A stretch of DNA of 64,000 nt from Aristolochia californica (taxonomy: Eukaryota > Streptophyta > Magnoliopsida > Piperales > Aristolochiaceae): assembly GCA_029961685.1 (NCBI GenBank), contig JARWKL010000016.1:21520157-21584156 (forward strand). Reading direction: 5' to 3'. The notes under the pieces were generated by a model. That model worked only from the letters and a program-made list of their open reading frames with translations, was not told the DNA's origin and searched no databases. Of the stretch, positions 10,615 to 22,464 are shown in pieces (positions within the stretch are counted from its first letter, which is position 1; the number at the start of each line of letters is the position of its first letter). The position numbers were made by a program, and so were the translations under genes.

Positions 10615-13380
10615 TGTCTTCGACTGGGATGGATTTCTTTAACAGCAGAAGTATCACTGATTACAGACTTCTCAAAGCTAATGAAGGTTATGAAAATTAC
10701 GCATATGATAAGCTTCCAAAGGCGGGATGCATTTATATATACACGAGTCACGACTTACCGCCTTAGTGATAGTGGTAAGACTTACACGTCATGCGTAGCT
10801 TGTGCGCACTGAACTTACTTTTGATCATACGTGAACGATTGCAGATTCCATTTCAGTGTTTATACCCCTTTCGTAGCTCTGTGTGCTTTGGATTCTCAAA
10901 AGTCATGGAAGCTGGCAATTTTCTAGCGTCGGCTAGCCGCGTAATGGCAAGTTGACGATGCAGAAAAGAGGCTGTTGATGGCTTTCGGCAGTGGAGAATC
11001 TCTTCTTCTGAAACCGAAAGATGATGGCACAAAGTGCTGTGAACAAGACGAAGGTGGGGATTACGGAACAAAGGAATCAAAGAGGCCTGCACGTCTGCTT
11101 CGTCAGAAATGAATCCCCTTGATTGGAGACTAAAAGGCTTTAGAATGAGAGCAGTGAGATGCTGGAATCAGATTTTTGTCGTGGTGAGCTGCCATTAGTT
11201 GGATGAATCAAGATTATTCCTATTTGTTTTGATAAATCTTTAACAACCCTCTCCTCCCCTTGTTTCTGCCAGTTACATAGAAATATCAAATCATTTGAGA
11301 GATGGGTTACATGGGGCATATATGGTACATAGAAAAGACTCGGATCATTTGACTCAGATTGTCCATTCATGTGGAATTAAGACACGGCTCAGAAAATCTT
11401 AGGGTAGAAGCTCCATAAGTATAGTGTATGTGGGGAATATTCGTTTTTCTAATGGAGCTACTTTGCAGTGTTAATAGAGGAAAGTAATGTGCTATTTTCA
11501 TTTAACAAAGGTTAAGAATAACTTTTTTGTAAGGGGTGGGACTCCAATTTTTTTAGTCAAATAAAGTTCTATGCTGTTACTAACTATAACAATCAATTTA
11601 CATATTTTTTCACCAATTTCTAACATGAAAACAGTTCCATCTATTAGTTCAAATTGATTTTCAAGATGATTCATTCTCTTTGTGGAGTAAACCTATGAAG
11701 AGCTAGTTCAATTAAATGGAATATTGATTTCTTTATAGCAATTCAAGTACTTAAGCTTTTCATTGTTTGATTCTAGTGTTTAGGTATGAAGAGAAGAAGA
11801 AGATGAGAGAAAGAGGAGAAGAAGAAAGAGGGGCTTTGCTAAGAAGAAGCTTGAGTAGAGAAGGAGAATTAGGGCACCAAAAGAATTTGGCCACCATAAC
11901 CATTGACTATTCCGATATTGATATCTTCCTCTAGAAAAATTAGATTGAGAATTAGTTTAATACGTAAGAAAATAGACATAAAGATATATCTTTTAAAATA
12001 TAATCCTCCATATAAAGTCTCGTTCTTGATGGCACAAAATTCCTCGAAAGTTGAAGTTTTATGCTACAGCTTAAACCTCTTTTGCAGTCTGACCTTTGCA
12101 ATTTCAAATATCGATTTATATATATTTTTTAAAAACTCTGATTACCAAAAAAAAAATTTTGAGTTGGAACAAAGACTCGTATATCTTTCCATTAATGTAA
12201 AATTTTCAATATGAAAAATTCAGTATAGAGGTGAAAACTCTAAGAAAATAACATGTACTACGACAAGAAAAAAAGAAAAAAGATAGAACATGAACCTAAA
12301 TTACTAGATACGACAGATCAATAAAGGATCACATTATCTTTGTGGATTGACGAAGTCAACTCATATAACCCACTCTTATATCATGTTGAATTTCTAGAAA
12401 AGTGAAAAACTTCATCGACTTGATGTAATTTGAATACAATGAGCTTTTATTTATAATAGAAAAAATAAATAGAATCTAATTATAATTAAATTATCCTTAT
12501 CCCAATTACACCCAAAGTTAAATACTAAAAAAAATTCTTAGAACTATTGAACAAATGAACATAAATAGAAGACTAACATAATTAAAACATTTTTAGCTGA
12601 AACTCTTCTGTGAGACTTCCTCCTATGAGACTCCTATAAGACTCCACCATATTAATTCTAGCTCTATGAGACTTCTTACTTACTATCAGAGTCATATAAG
12701 ACTCTTTCATATATGCTCTTCAACAAGTATGATTTCTCCGCCAAGCAACGGTTGTTTCAGATATTAGATACCAAAAAACGCATCTTGCAATCTGCGTCTG
12801 ATCTTTATTATTATTCCCTCTTTAATCTTTGTCGTTGTACTAGTTTATGATAGTGTTGAAATTGGTGAAAATCCTATATATTGATAAGGAGAAGAAAGAA
12901 AATTGTGTTTTACAATCGAGATAATGATTTCCCATTTATGGGTTTTAGTTTGATTTCTAGCGTCTTGCTTAAACTGCATTGTTTTGCATCCTGGATGGAC
13001 AATTGGGAAGAAAAATTCAATAAATTTAACAAGATAAAGAAGCTATTTTTTTAACGCAATGAGCGACTTAAATAGTTTGAGCTATTTCTGGATGAGGCCC
13101 GAAACCCTGAGAATGGATCCATTGAGACTCTGAAAGACAAAGATGAAAAAGAAGTAACAAAGATTGTGAAAAAAGATTTCTTTGAATACCTTAACAAAGA
13201 AATATGATAGACGAAGTTATAAAATCCATAATAGACCGATGGCTTGAACATGATTAAGGTTAATAACATATAAAAACTAATAAAAAGTACAAACGAGCCA
13301 CTTAGCTAGGTCACTTGATGTGCCAAGTTACCCCCACATAACCAAAAAAAAAAAAAAAAAATTCTCCCCATGTAGAGATA
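10615..13380. other. Intergenic, no gene recognised
   Basis: The first 150 bases include the promoter of PP2 locus 4 (TATA-like element near 10731-10742). Further on, the sequence is AT-rich with GA-rich patches (11790-11840) and A-runs. Open frames are short and without family features. Confidence 0.6.
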
Positions 13381-13846
13381 TTAGATCTCCCCAAGTCATT
13401 TTAGCTCTAGCAAGGACTATGTCGCCCTTCCACCAATCACTCTCGTTCTCCAAAAAAAAAAAAATTAATTGTGGTGTTCTTCCTAGGCACAACAATGAAC
13501 TCTCAGCCAGGGATGTTGATCCACTAATCATCCTTCATGTAATGCTTCAGAATTCCGTCTTTCCGATAGGGGCAACCTTCTGAAACTACTTTAAATTTGA
13601 CAAGAACGGTGTGTCATCCAAATGCCTCCCTATGGAACTTGATCACCCTGAGAATCTCGTAAATCTTTTGTTCTGGCTGGTCGAAGTACTTGATCTTCAA
13701 GTAGTCGAGTTAACAGAAGACCTCCAAACAATTCACTTGGAGGAGCTCGGCCACACAATAGAACCTGCAAAAGAAGTTTAAAATTGATCACTGCCAATAT
13801 GCAGTTAACAAAACTGTTGGAAAATAAACGATCGCTCTGATACCAT

Positions 13847-14217
13847 TGTTGGAAAATAACGACACTCATTTTCTCGGTCTCTCTGTATCTATCGTCTCTA
13901 TTACAACCTAAAATTTCAGAAATAGAAACAGAAGAAGAAGAAGGGATAAAAATTCTCTCTGTAAATCTATTCTATCTTATCTTATCATTTTACATAGCTT
14001 ACATAGGTATTTATAGATAACAACGGTGAATAATCACCACATAAATCTCTATTACATGGCAAATTGATTGCCATAGCATTTTTTGGTTCTTCAAGCTTCT
14101 TTGCTAGTTCAACGACCTTATCTCTTGAAAAATCGACTTATCTCTTAATCTTGAAGTTTCCTTAAGTTGGGCTTGGATCATGGATCATGGATCATGGATC
14201 AAGTTTACAAACCAACA
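13847..14217 (-). repeat. Copia-type LTR 1
   Basis: 371 bp with TG...CA ends. The distal end carries three to four short atcatgg repeats. The primer-binding complement (13834-13845) follows directly. Confidence 0.8.
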
Positions 14218-15330
14218 CCCCCCCTTAAACTTGATCTTTAACTCCAAATAGATTCATTAATCTTGTGAAGTTTTTACTTCCTTTAGTGCTTTTCTTCCTA
14301 AGCTTGCAATATTCCTTGGAGTTGCTTGAATGTCATTTCTTCAAAATCTTTAGTTTCTTTAATCATCACGACGATGTGTGGAGTATCTGTTCACATCTTT
14401 TAACTTTTCATCATTTCTTTAAAGACAACTGCTACTCCGAACTAATTTTGGATGCCTTCATATGTAAGGATACGAACTCACATCTAGGGGAAGGACCTTC
14501 TTCACTTACTCGACTCATTCGTAAGAGGCTTGCAACTTCTTCTATGCCTCTCTAGCGGATGTTGCACTTGACACCATCATCTAATCTTTGATAGATGAGG
14601 TAGAGAGCTTTTTTTATCTCTCTTTCTTGAATCCTTCAAAGTTATCTTCTGCTCTTGTGTAAGAGCATCCTCTCATCCTCTCTTTCTAGCTTTTTAAAGC
14701 CTTTTTTTCAACGATGTCCCAGACATCGTGTGCTTCAAGAAGAGCCTTCATATTGATACTCCAGTTGTCGTAATTATTGTTGTTGAGTGTTAACACTTGG
14801 AGGGGTGTCTGCCATATTTCTCAATAAACAAAAATTTTGAAAAAATTTCAAGGTTTATACCATATCATATCGAAGCTCTTGACGATATGAATCCAACGCC
14901 TCCAAAATCACCTCAATCGGACGTCAAACGAGTTGTCACGTGCCATTAGAAGATTTTTGCTAGGAGGTGAGTCAACTCACCGAGTTGAACGGAACCAACC
15001 GGGTTAGAACTGGGTTGAGCGGAACCGGGTCGGGTTGAGCGAAATCGACCCATCGACTTCTTCCCCACAACGCTGTTTTTTTAATAGCACGGAATGAAAA
15101 CAAAGCAACTTCAGCAGTGATAGCAACGACAGCTGGGGGGCGCATGGAGGTGTGGAACTGGTGACAGCAGTGGGAGGAAGAGGTTCGGGTACAACGACAA
15201 CTGGATCGTCAACGGTGGCGGTGACAGAAAGGAAATCGTCTTCTCTTTGGTTTTTAGAACCAGAAACTACTGTTGTCGAAAAATGGAAGCTTCGTACAAC
15301 GAAAGAAACTTCACTTGGCTCTGATACCAT
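14218..15330 (-). mobile_element. Internal region 1 with decayed copia gag
   Basis: This stretch is homologous to 15708-16890. It encodes a broken gag with frameshifts and stops. No pol domains can be recognised. About 300 bases next to the primer site (15000-15320) look unrelated to the gag. Confidence 0.65.
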
Positions 15331-15707
15331 TGTTGGAAAATAAACGATCTCTTTAAGGCTCTGTCTCTCAATGTTTAACGTCTCTGTAAATTTCTGAATT
15401 TTCTCACAAAGACGGAAGAAGAAGAACAGGTTCTATGACTCTCTTTGTATTCTTATCTATCTTTTCTTATCGTTTTATATGGTTTACATAGGTATTTATA
15501 CATGTAACGGGTAAATAATCACGACATAAACCTTTGTTACATGGCAAATTTTTTGCCATACACTTTGCTATTTATCTTGCTTCTTCTTCAAGCCTCTTGC
15601 TAGCACAACGAACTTACCGACTTAAGTTGCCAGGTTAACTGTTAAACACGAAGCTTCCTTGAGTTGGGCTTGCATTATGGATCATGGATCAAGTTTATGA
15701 TCCAACA
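15331..15707 (-). repeat. Copia-type LTR 2
   Basis: 377 bp, alignable over its length to LTR 1 and LTR 3, with the same terminal hexamers and an adjacent primer site at 15318-15329. Confidence 0.85.
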
Positions 15708-16890
15708 CCCCTCCTTAAACTTAATCCTTAACTCCAAATAGATTCCTTAACCTTGTGAAGTCTTTGCTTCCTTTAGTGTTTTTCTTCATAAGTTTGCAAT
15801 ATTCCTTGGAGCTGCTTGAATGCCATTTCTTCAAAAAATTTAGTTTCTTTAATCATCACGACGACGTGCAGAGTATCTGCTCACATTTTCTAACTTTTCA
15901 TCATTTCTTTAAAGACAGCTGCTACTCCGATCTAGTTTTGGATACCTTCATATGTAAGAATTCGAACTCACCTCTAAGAGAAGGACCTTCTTCACCTGAT
16001 CGACTCCTTCGTAAGAGGTTTACAACTTCTTCTATGCCTCTCTGGCGGATGTTGCACTTGACATCATTATCTAATCTTTGATAGATGAGGTAGAGAACTT
16101 TTTTTATCTTTTTTGAATCCTTCAAAAGCTGTCTTCCAGTCTTGTGTAAGAGCATCCTCTCTTTCTGGCTTGCTAAAGCCTTTTTTTTAACAACGTCTCA
16201 CTAACAACGTCTCAGACATCATGTGCTCCAAGACGGACCTTCATTATGATATTCTAATTGTCGTAACTATTATTGCTGAGGGTCAACACTTGGAGGGGTG
16301 CCTGGTATATTTCTCAATAAAGAAAACTTTGGAAATTTATTTCAAGGTTTATACCTTATCATTTCGAAGCTCTCAACGAGACGAATCCGCCGCCGCCAAA
16401 ATCACCTTAATCAGACATTAGACGAGCTTCTACGAGCCACCAAAATATTGCTGAGTCAACTCACCGAGTTGAACCGAACCAACCGAGTTGGAGGTGGGTT
16501 GAACACGAGCCAGACGACTTGTCCGCTTGGAACCCACTTTACAGAATTCGGGTTTACAGGAAATTAGACGAGTCAACCGCAGAATCGACCAAGTTGATAC
16601 CGGGTCGACCGCGGGAACCGTCGCTTTTAATGAATCCGGATCTGTGAATCGGGTCAAAGTCGGAAATTGGCTCGAGGAGAAACCCGAAAATCCAGGACCG
16701 AAAAAGTTGAACTAGAAAATCATAACCAAATACTGGGTCATCTTTTTCATTTTGCAAAAAAACCAAAGATGTCGTCGTCTCTATTTATGGAATTCCTTTC
16801 GCCGGAAAATCCTTCCACCGTAGGCGTCGTCTCGCCAAGAGCTTGGCAACAGAAGCTTCGTAGAACAATTTCAACTAGCTTTGATACCAA
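15708..16890 (-). mobile_element. Internal region 2 with decayed copia gag
   Basis: The minus-strand translation around 16155-15922 keeps copia gag signatures in mixed frames: ALTQDWK, a KKDKK-type basic patch, YLIYQRLDNDV and LRGEFEFLHMK. Upstream, in another frame, remnants of the gag motif around LG-A-H-D-V-W can be traced. Frameshifts break the reading frame. Confidence 0.65.
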
Positions 16891-17262
16891 TGTTGGAAAT
16901 AAAACGATCTCTTTAAGGCTCTGTCTCTCTCTGCTTAACGTCTCTATAAGTTTTTGAATTTTCTCACAAAGACGGAAGAAGAAAAACAACTTCTATAACT
17001 CTCTCTGTATTCTTCTATCTTCTTCTTATTATTTTACATATCTTATACAAGTACAACGGTGAATAATCACCACATAAGCCTTTGTTACGTGACAAATTTT
17101 TTGCCATACATGTTGTTGTTTATCTTGTTTTTTATTCAAGCTTCTTGCCAGCACAACAAGCTTACAAACTTACGTTGTTAGCTCAACTGTTAATCATGAA
17201 GCTTCCTTAAGTTAGGTTTGGATCATGGATCATGGATCATGGATCGAGTTTATGATCCAACA
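16891..17262 (-). repeat. Copia-type LTR 3
   Basis: 372 bp. The adjacent sequence to the right (17263-17330) matches the interior of the element (tattccttggag...), but the purine tract and about 100 bp next to the LTR are missing. A third unit was therefore deleted. Confidence 0.75.
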
Positions 17263-18001
17263 TATTCCTTGGAGTTGTTCGATCATCATTTCTTCCAAGT
17301 TTTTTTGGTTTCTTTCATCAAGAGAACCACACTAGCATGGAGCCCACAAACCCAAAATAGAAGGGCCATAGGCTTGCTCCTTAACCCAACAAGAGAAACC
17401 CTAGCTAAAGGATGATCTTATCACAAAAGATACCATCTGAGACTTTATTCTCTTGTTCTTTGACTACACACAACATAAACCTGTCCTTATCCTTCTGCTT
17501 TCACCGCCATTTTGTTACATTGAAGTTTTTTATACAAACCCTTCATTGAGGAATTTAGTCAAATAGGTTTGATAAACTCCTAAACATAAGCATATGTCAC
17601 ATTCTTCGAGTCGTCACAGTCGTTGAAACAAACATAAAATTCCCTCACACTGTTGGAAATAAATGGTGAGAAACTTCATGTCGTGGGTATCGACGCTTTT
17701 TAGTGAGGAAGATGAATTTACGCCAGTACTGTTCTTCTTTGAGGAGATCAATCATTGTCCAGAAACGTCTATCGTTGCCCCATGTGATGCTCAAGGCCTT
17801 GGCGGAAATGCAGAGTACGTCACCTTGTTGCTTACACCATTCGTTCTGGGAAGAGAACAACATGATTCTTTTGTTTAAAACGAAGGAAATGGAAGAGATA
17901 TAGAAATAGGAATCTTCTTCAGAAGGCTTAATTACCCCCGGGCGAGAATTGTAATGAGGCGACTGATCCATGGAGTCCTTCCCAAGTTCATTTTTGGACA
18001 A

Positions 18002-18830
18002 AGTAAGATCAGGTGCTTGAACTTTGAGCTACGAAAGCTCCTGAAGATTTCTGAGCTTTTACACTTCTCAGATGCCTGGACAAGACATCCATTTATAGAC
18101 TGATAAGGCCTTATCGAATCCCACTGCGTGGATGCCCTGCTCTTTAGCTTTTCAAAAGGAAAAGCCTACGTTACGAGAAGACGAAGAAGATAAGACCATT
18201 ACTATTAATGGGTTTTGTGAGTCTCGTGTTATTTCGGAATAAAATTTGAATCTAGATCGACAGTAATGCTAGAGTCAGGGTCTCTGAAATTCTGCTAGAA
18301 ATTTTTTCTAAAGCTCTAACTTTTTCCATTAAATATAGAATTTTAATTCAGTTATACTAGAACTAAAATGAAATTTGCTCAACCTCGGTTTCTAATTTAA
18401 ATTATTAAATATATTATTTATTTTATTTCACTTTATTACACATTTAGAAAGTAAGTAAATAAACAATATACATTAATATCAAATTAATTAAATTAAATAA
18501 ATATTTCACATAAATGATTAAATAGATTATATTATTAAATTTTAATGTTTTTAAATAATAAAAACTTCTTAGTAAGATTAATTAATAATAACCTTTTATT
18601 ATTTTAAAATATTTAATAATATAAAAAAGATAAATATAATTGAATATATTAATATTATTTTTATTTAAAAAAAATATAACTATAAGAATTCTAGTTATTT
18701 TAAAAATAGAATCCAAATCCCAGCACAAACTCCTGAAGTAGATCTTCTCTAAAACTCCACTTATGATATTTCCTCTGAAAATTAATCCCTAACAGTGAAA
18801 TTCTAGGTTGAAATCTCCTGATTGGGAAAT
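18002..18830. other. AT-rich spacer
   Basis: Very AT-rich sequence from about 18300 to 18720 without a recognisable gene. The first 100 bases contain the probable old promoter of PP2 locus 5. Confidence 0.6.
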
Positions 18831-19555
18831 TCACTCGTTCTTGGGCTTTATTTTAGCTCCAGCAATGACAATGTTGCCCTTCCACCAGTTAGTCTTCGTC
18901 TCGGACAAGCCAAAACTAACGCTGGTGTTCTTCCCAGGCGCGACGGTGAACTCCCCACCTGGTATTTCGACCAACCGATCGTCCTTCCTGAACTGTTCCA
19001 GCTTCTTGGCTTTCTGCCACTTTTTACCTTCTGAAACTACCGTGAATTTGACTGGAGCTTTGTGCCAGCCGAATGAGTCCACATTGAACTTGATCACCCA
19101 GAAGATCTCGTACGTCTTTGGTTCTGGCTGGTTGAAGTAGTTGATCTTAGAGCAGTCGAGTTTGCAGCTGACATCCAGCCAGTTCACTTGAAGGAGCTCG
19201 GCCGATTGGTCGTTCCTGCGAAAGAAGATGAAAACTGATCACTGCAAATCTTCATGGCTCTCGAACCGCTTTTCATTGAGGATGATAAATTTACTCTATG
19301 CCCTCGGGAACATCAGTCAGTCTCCAGTAACGTTTATCGTTGCCCCATGCAATGCTCAAGGCCTTGACGGAGATGTAGAGTGCGTCGTTATCTTGCTTAC
19401 ACCATTTTTCCTGGGAAGAGAAAGACATGATTCTTCTGTTAAAAACGAAGGAAATGGAAGAAAAACGGAAACAGGAATTCTTCTTCAGGAGGCTTAATTA
19501 CCGCTGGGTAGGCCTTTTTGTGAGGCCCAAAACCTCGACCAGCGTCCTCACCCAT
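18831..19555 (-). CDS. Phloem protein 2-like lectin (PP2 locus 6), intact
   Basis: A complete three-exon PP2/Nictaba gene. Exon 1 (19555-19502) encodes MGEDAGRGFGPHKKAYPA. Exon 2 (19410-19295) begins EKWCKQDNDALYISVKALS and contains WGNDKRYWRL. Exon 3 (19215-18831) holds the lectin core: LLQVNWLDV, YFNQPEPKTYEIFW, FNVDSFGWHKAPVKF, LVEIPGGEF and TNWWKGNIVIAGAKIKPKNE. Introns have GT/AG borders with phases 0 and 2, as in the other loci. Locus 5 is its closest relative: they share the CKQ..D segment, the NQPE segment and intron 2 sequence. No secretion signal is present. A TATA box on the minus strand lies at 19634-19641, about 80 bases upstream. Confidence 0.9.
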
Positions 19556-19633
19556 CTTGATTCTGCTTTGCTTTGAGTTCGGAAGAGTTGCATACAGCAG
19601 TACTAATGCCAGAAGAAAGCTTGGGGGAATTCG

Positions 19634-19641
19634 TATTTATA
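19634..19641 (-). promoter_or_regulatory. TATA box of PP2 locus 6
   Basis: Minus-strand TATAAATA, about 80 bases before the start codon at 19555. The spacing matches PP2 loci 2 and 3. Confidence 0.65.
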
Positions 19642-20850
19642 GACCCATCTTTTACACCAGTTAAAAAATCTGGTGAACACGGAAACTAATCACTTTAAAC
19701 CAAGTTACTGATGTATTCCCACGAACCCAGAAGCTCTCTGCTACATTGTCAGCATGTCTTTGTCATCCTTATCAGAAAGAACGGCAGAAAAACGGGACAA
19801 AATTCAGATTCTGGGCATGGGATAGCTTTACAAAAGCCAAGCATTGTTTACGTGTTTGATAAGGATCGAGAATTTCCTAGTTCATAATAAAGGAAACCAG
19901 AAGATTCCGAGAGACCGCATCAGCGGCTATAAGAGCACTGGCCACCTGTTTCAGACTTTGGTAAAAGGTCACAGAGAAATGGAATCAAATAAAGGCCGAA
20001 AGCTGTGGGAGGTTTCTGCTATTTAATGTTCATGTCAATGTCGAATCTACTGTAACTTGAGCTTGAACAACTTTGGGAATCAAAAAGGGACGATGCTTTA
20101 TTCTGAGGTTGTGGATGAAATTAAAAGAAGTTAAAATGGACCAAGGGTGAGGCAAGGAACAAAGGAGAAAGAATGTACACTGGGTGGAGCATGTTATGCT
20201 GCAATAGATTTTATGAGATAATCATTTTTTCTTTGGCTAATTTTTTATTGATTTTTTTTTAGAAAAGTCCATTAGACCAGGAGAGTGCTTTGGGTGAATC
20301 AACTAAAACAAGAGTTAATTCATCTTTTTACTTTGGGTGAGACAAAGAGTAACTTAGTGTCAAAAAAATTTCTTTCCCCTTCCAAAACTAAAACAACCCC
20401 AAGAAAAATTTGGTTAATTCATCTTATAGTTTCCTATCGGTACAAGCACACCTTTAATATTTGTGAATTAACTGAGTTTAATAATTGTTAAAACATAGTC
20501 CCACATAGATTAATGAGTATAAATATCTTGGATTTATTAGTTGGAAAATAGATTTTCTATTTTGACTTGTCAATTTGAGATGGGTCTTGAACCCAACTTC
20601 GTATGGTACCATAGCCTTCATTGGTCGGGAAAGAGATTTTATAACAAGAAAACTGAGCCCCCAACAATTTCTCTCAATTTGTTTAATGTTTAAGATGGTC
20701 TTGCCTACCCAAGGCATGACCCAATTTGCAAGGTTTACTTGCTTACAATGTAACACAATTAGTTTGGCTCTTAATAGGCCTATTTAACAATGTATGCTTA
20801 AAAAAATAGGCACACCAATCCTAAATACCTATACAATATACCCAGTAGTA
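19642..20850. other. Intergenic, no gene recognised
   Basis: No coding region with family features is visible. The stretch at 20490-20780 is of middling GC and could be an old repeat, but nothing identifies it. Confidence 0.5.
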
Positions 20851-21059
20851 CAAAGTAATCCTCACTAACTTGATTTTAAAGTTAAGACAACTCATATAGT
20901 ACTTAACTTGATCTTAAACTATATGTAATTCAATATGATTTGATTTGAAAATCTAGACCCAATATAAATATGACATTGGTTTTTTCAAGGTGGGGAATCC
21001 ACACAAACTAACTCGATGTAATATTTATTTTCAAAGTATAAAAAAAGAGTAGAAATTTG

Positions 21060-21480
21060 AACTTAAACGAATGGTTTCCAAGTGTTATGGTCTAGTTCAA
21101 TGTACTCAAGCAAGTATAATCAATCTATCTCAAAGTATAAGCATTTGAATACTTGGATTTGAAAATTTATCCCCAAATATCAATGTTTGGTAAAAACCTC
21201 TTTCAAATGCTCCAACAAATCAATATAGAAGCATGTAAGATATGACTTTAAAATAAAGAAGACTTCCTGCCACTATAGACTTTGAGCGGTAGTCAAATCT
21301 CACAACTACACTCAATGCAATGGTTGAATCAAATATGATGTTAAAAACACATTAGCAAACGTTCAACAAACTAATTTTAAGTATTGAATTAAGATTTCAA
21401 AGATTATCACTAAAATACTTCACTCAATAAAGAAAGCTTTCACATTTGGCTTCAGTTCAAGGATTGGAGGAGGTTATACA
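21060..21480. repeat. Dispersed repeat B, copy 1
   Basis: Ordered similarity with 21950-22400 and 51930-52300. Shared segments include ctcaaagtata, taaatcaatata/aagcatgtaagatatga, a gtagtcaa(t)ctcacaa segment, aaatatgat.ttaaaaa, and a final (GA)n run in the first two copies. No coding content is recognised. Confidence 0.6.
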
Positions 21481-21518
21481 TATGAGTAAGAGGGATTGAG
21501 AGACTTGATTTTCACTGT

Positions 21519-21540
21519 AGGGAGAGAGAGAGAGAGAGAG
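21519..21540. repeat. (GA)n microsatellite
   Basis: A short GA run at the end of repeat B copy 1. Confidence 0.9.
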
Positions 21541-21949
21541 TTTGGGCAAGTTTGAAAAAAGCTAATGGAATATCCTTCCCTATGGTTTGCACTGCTGCTA
21601 GACAATGCCACTTAGCATGTAATCAGTCCACGTCTAGCAGTTTCAGATTTTCTTTTGAAAGTCTCAATTCACATCAACCTCTACTGCCTAAAGTGAAGGG
21701 ACTGGATGATTAAGGGTAATTGGAGAATTGAACTATTTGGATGTGTCTATAATCTAGATGAAGTAAAAAGGAAAAAGAAAAAGAAAAAACCCAAAGCCAG
21801 AAGTTGACTAAATTTTTCATTTTTTTCTTTTGCTGTTTTCCACGGTCCTCTTTCGATACTACCATAAATTAATGAGAACATCAACTTAAAAGAGTCCACC
21901 TCTTAAAAGTAACTCAATATAATTATGATTTCAAAGTATAGGCCACGAG

Positions 21950-22400
21950 TAGTAATCTGAAGTTTAATGAATAATTTGAAAGTGCTATAACACTAGTTTA
22001 GTGAGTTCGACCAAGTATAACTAATATATTTCTTAAAGTATGAGCATGTAAATACTAGGATTTAAAATCTTATCCCCATTTCTTAATGTTTTATAAAACC
22101 TCTTTCAAATTCCCCAATAAATCAGCATATAAGCATGTAAGACATGATTTGAAAACAAAGAGGTTTGTTAATATAAATTTTGAGTAGTAGTCAATCTCAC
22201 AATTGCACCCAATGAATCAAATATGATCTTAAAAATAATGCATATGTTCAACAAATTGAGTTCTAAGTATTCAATGAAAATTTAGAAGATAGGCATTGAA
22301 ATACTTAGCTCATTGGAGAAAACTTCCAAAGTGTTTCCCTTCAAAGCTTGGAGGATAAAACTTCTAAAAACAAGTTTGACATTTTGGGGACTTGGTTTCA
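21950..22400. repeat. Dispersed repeat B, copy 2
   Basis: Same order of segments as copy 1, about 900 bases away in the same orientation, and it also ends in gtaggga followed by a GA tract. Confidence 0.6.
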
Positions 22401-22404
22401 TTGT

Positions 22405-22405
<1 letters not shown>

Positions 22406-22459
<54 letters not shown>
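22406..22459. repeat. (GA)n microsatellite, about 54 bp
   Basis: An uninterrupted GA tract at the end of repeat B copy 2. Confidence 0.95.

Positions 22460-22464
<5 letters not shown>

Larger units (their letters stand above)
13815..17330 (-). mobile_element. Tandem array of gag-only copia-type LTR elements
   Basis: Reading on the minus strand, the array runs: internal stub (about 17330-17263), LTR (17262-16891), primer site, internal region, LTR (15707-15331), primer site, internal region, LTR (14217-13847), primer site, then a 15-20 bp stub of an LTR end (from about 13832 to 13815). Each LTR is about 370-377 bp and has TGTTGG...CCAACA ends. Sequences matching TGGTATCAGAGC (tRNA-Met primer) follow each LTR at 16889-16878 (one base off), 15329-15318 and 13845-13834. 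A purine tract precedes two LTRs. The two internal regions (about 1.1 and 1.2 kb) hold only a decayed copia gag and no protease, integrase or RT. This is a non-autonomous family, and the LTR-int-LTR-int-LTR order suggests unequal recombination. Confidence 0.8.
13386..18001 (-). pseudogene. PP2-like pseudogene split by retroelements in intron 2 (PP2 locus 5)
   Basis: Two separated pieces form one PP2 locus. The right piece holds exon 1 (18001-17936; NELGKDSMDQSPHYNSRPG) and exon 2 (17845-17722; EWCKQQGDVLCISAKALSITWGN and DRRFW). The left piece holds exon 3 (13765 down to about 13390; AELLQVN, then TYEIL-like, AFG and ESDWWKG). Both sides keep recognisable intron 2 ends matching locus 6 (gtaaatt at the donor; ggcagtgatca before the acceptor). 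About 3.9 kb of copia-type repeats lie between. It cannot be functional: the codon where the family has its start Met reads TTG, exon 2 ends in a different phase from the other loci, and exon 3 has several in-frame stops and an A-run insertion near 13450. A TATA-like tataaatg remains near 18090-18097. Confidence 0.85.

Noticed and set aside
17645..18001. 118-codon unspliced frame at the right part of PP2 locus 5
   Set aside because: Its first codon is TTG, and it crosses two PP2 exon borders with intron sequence in between.
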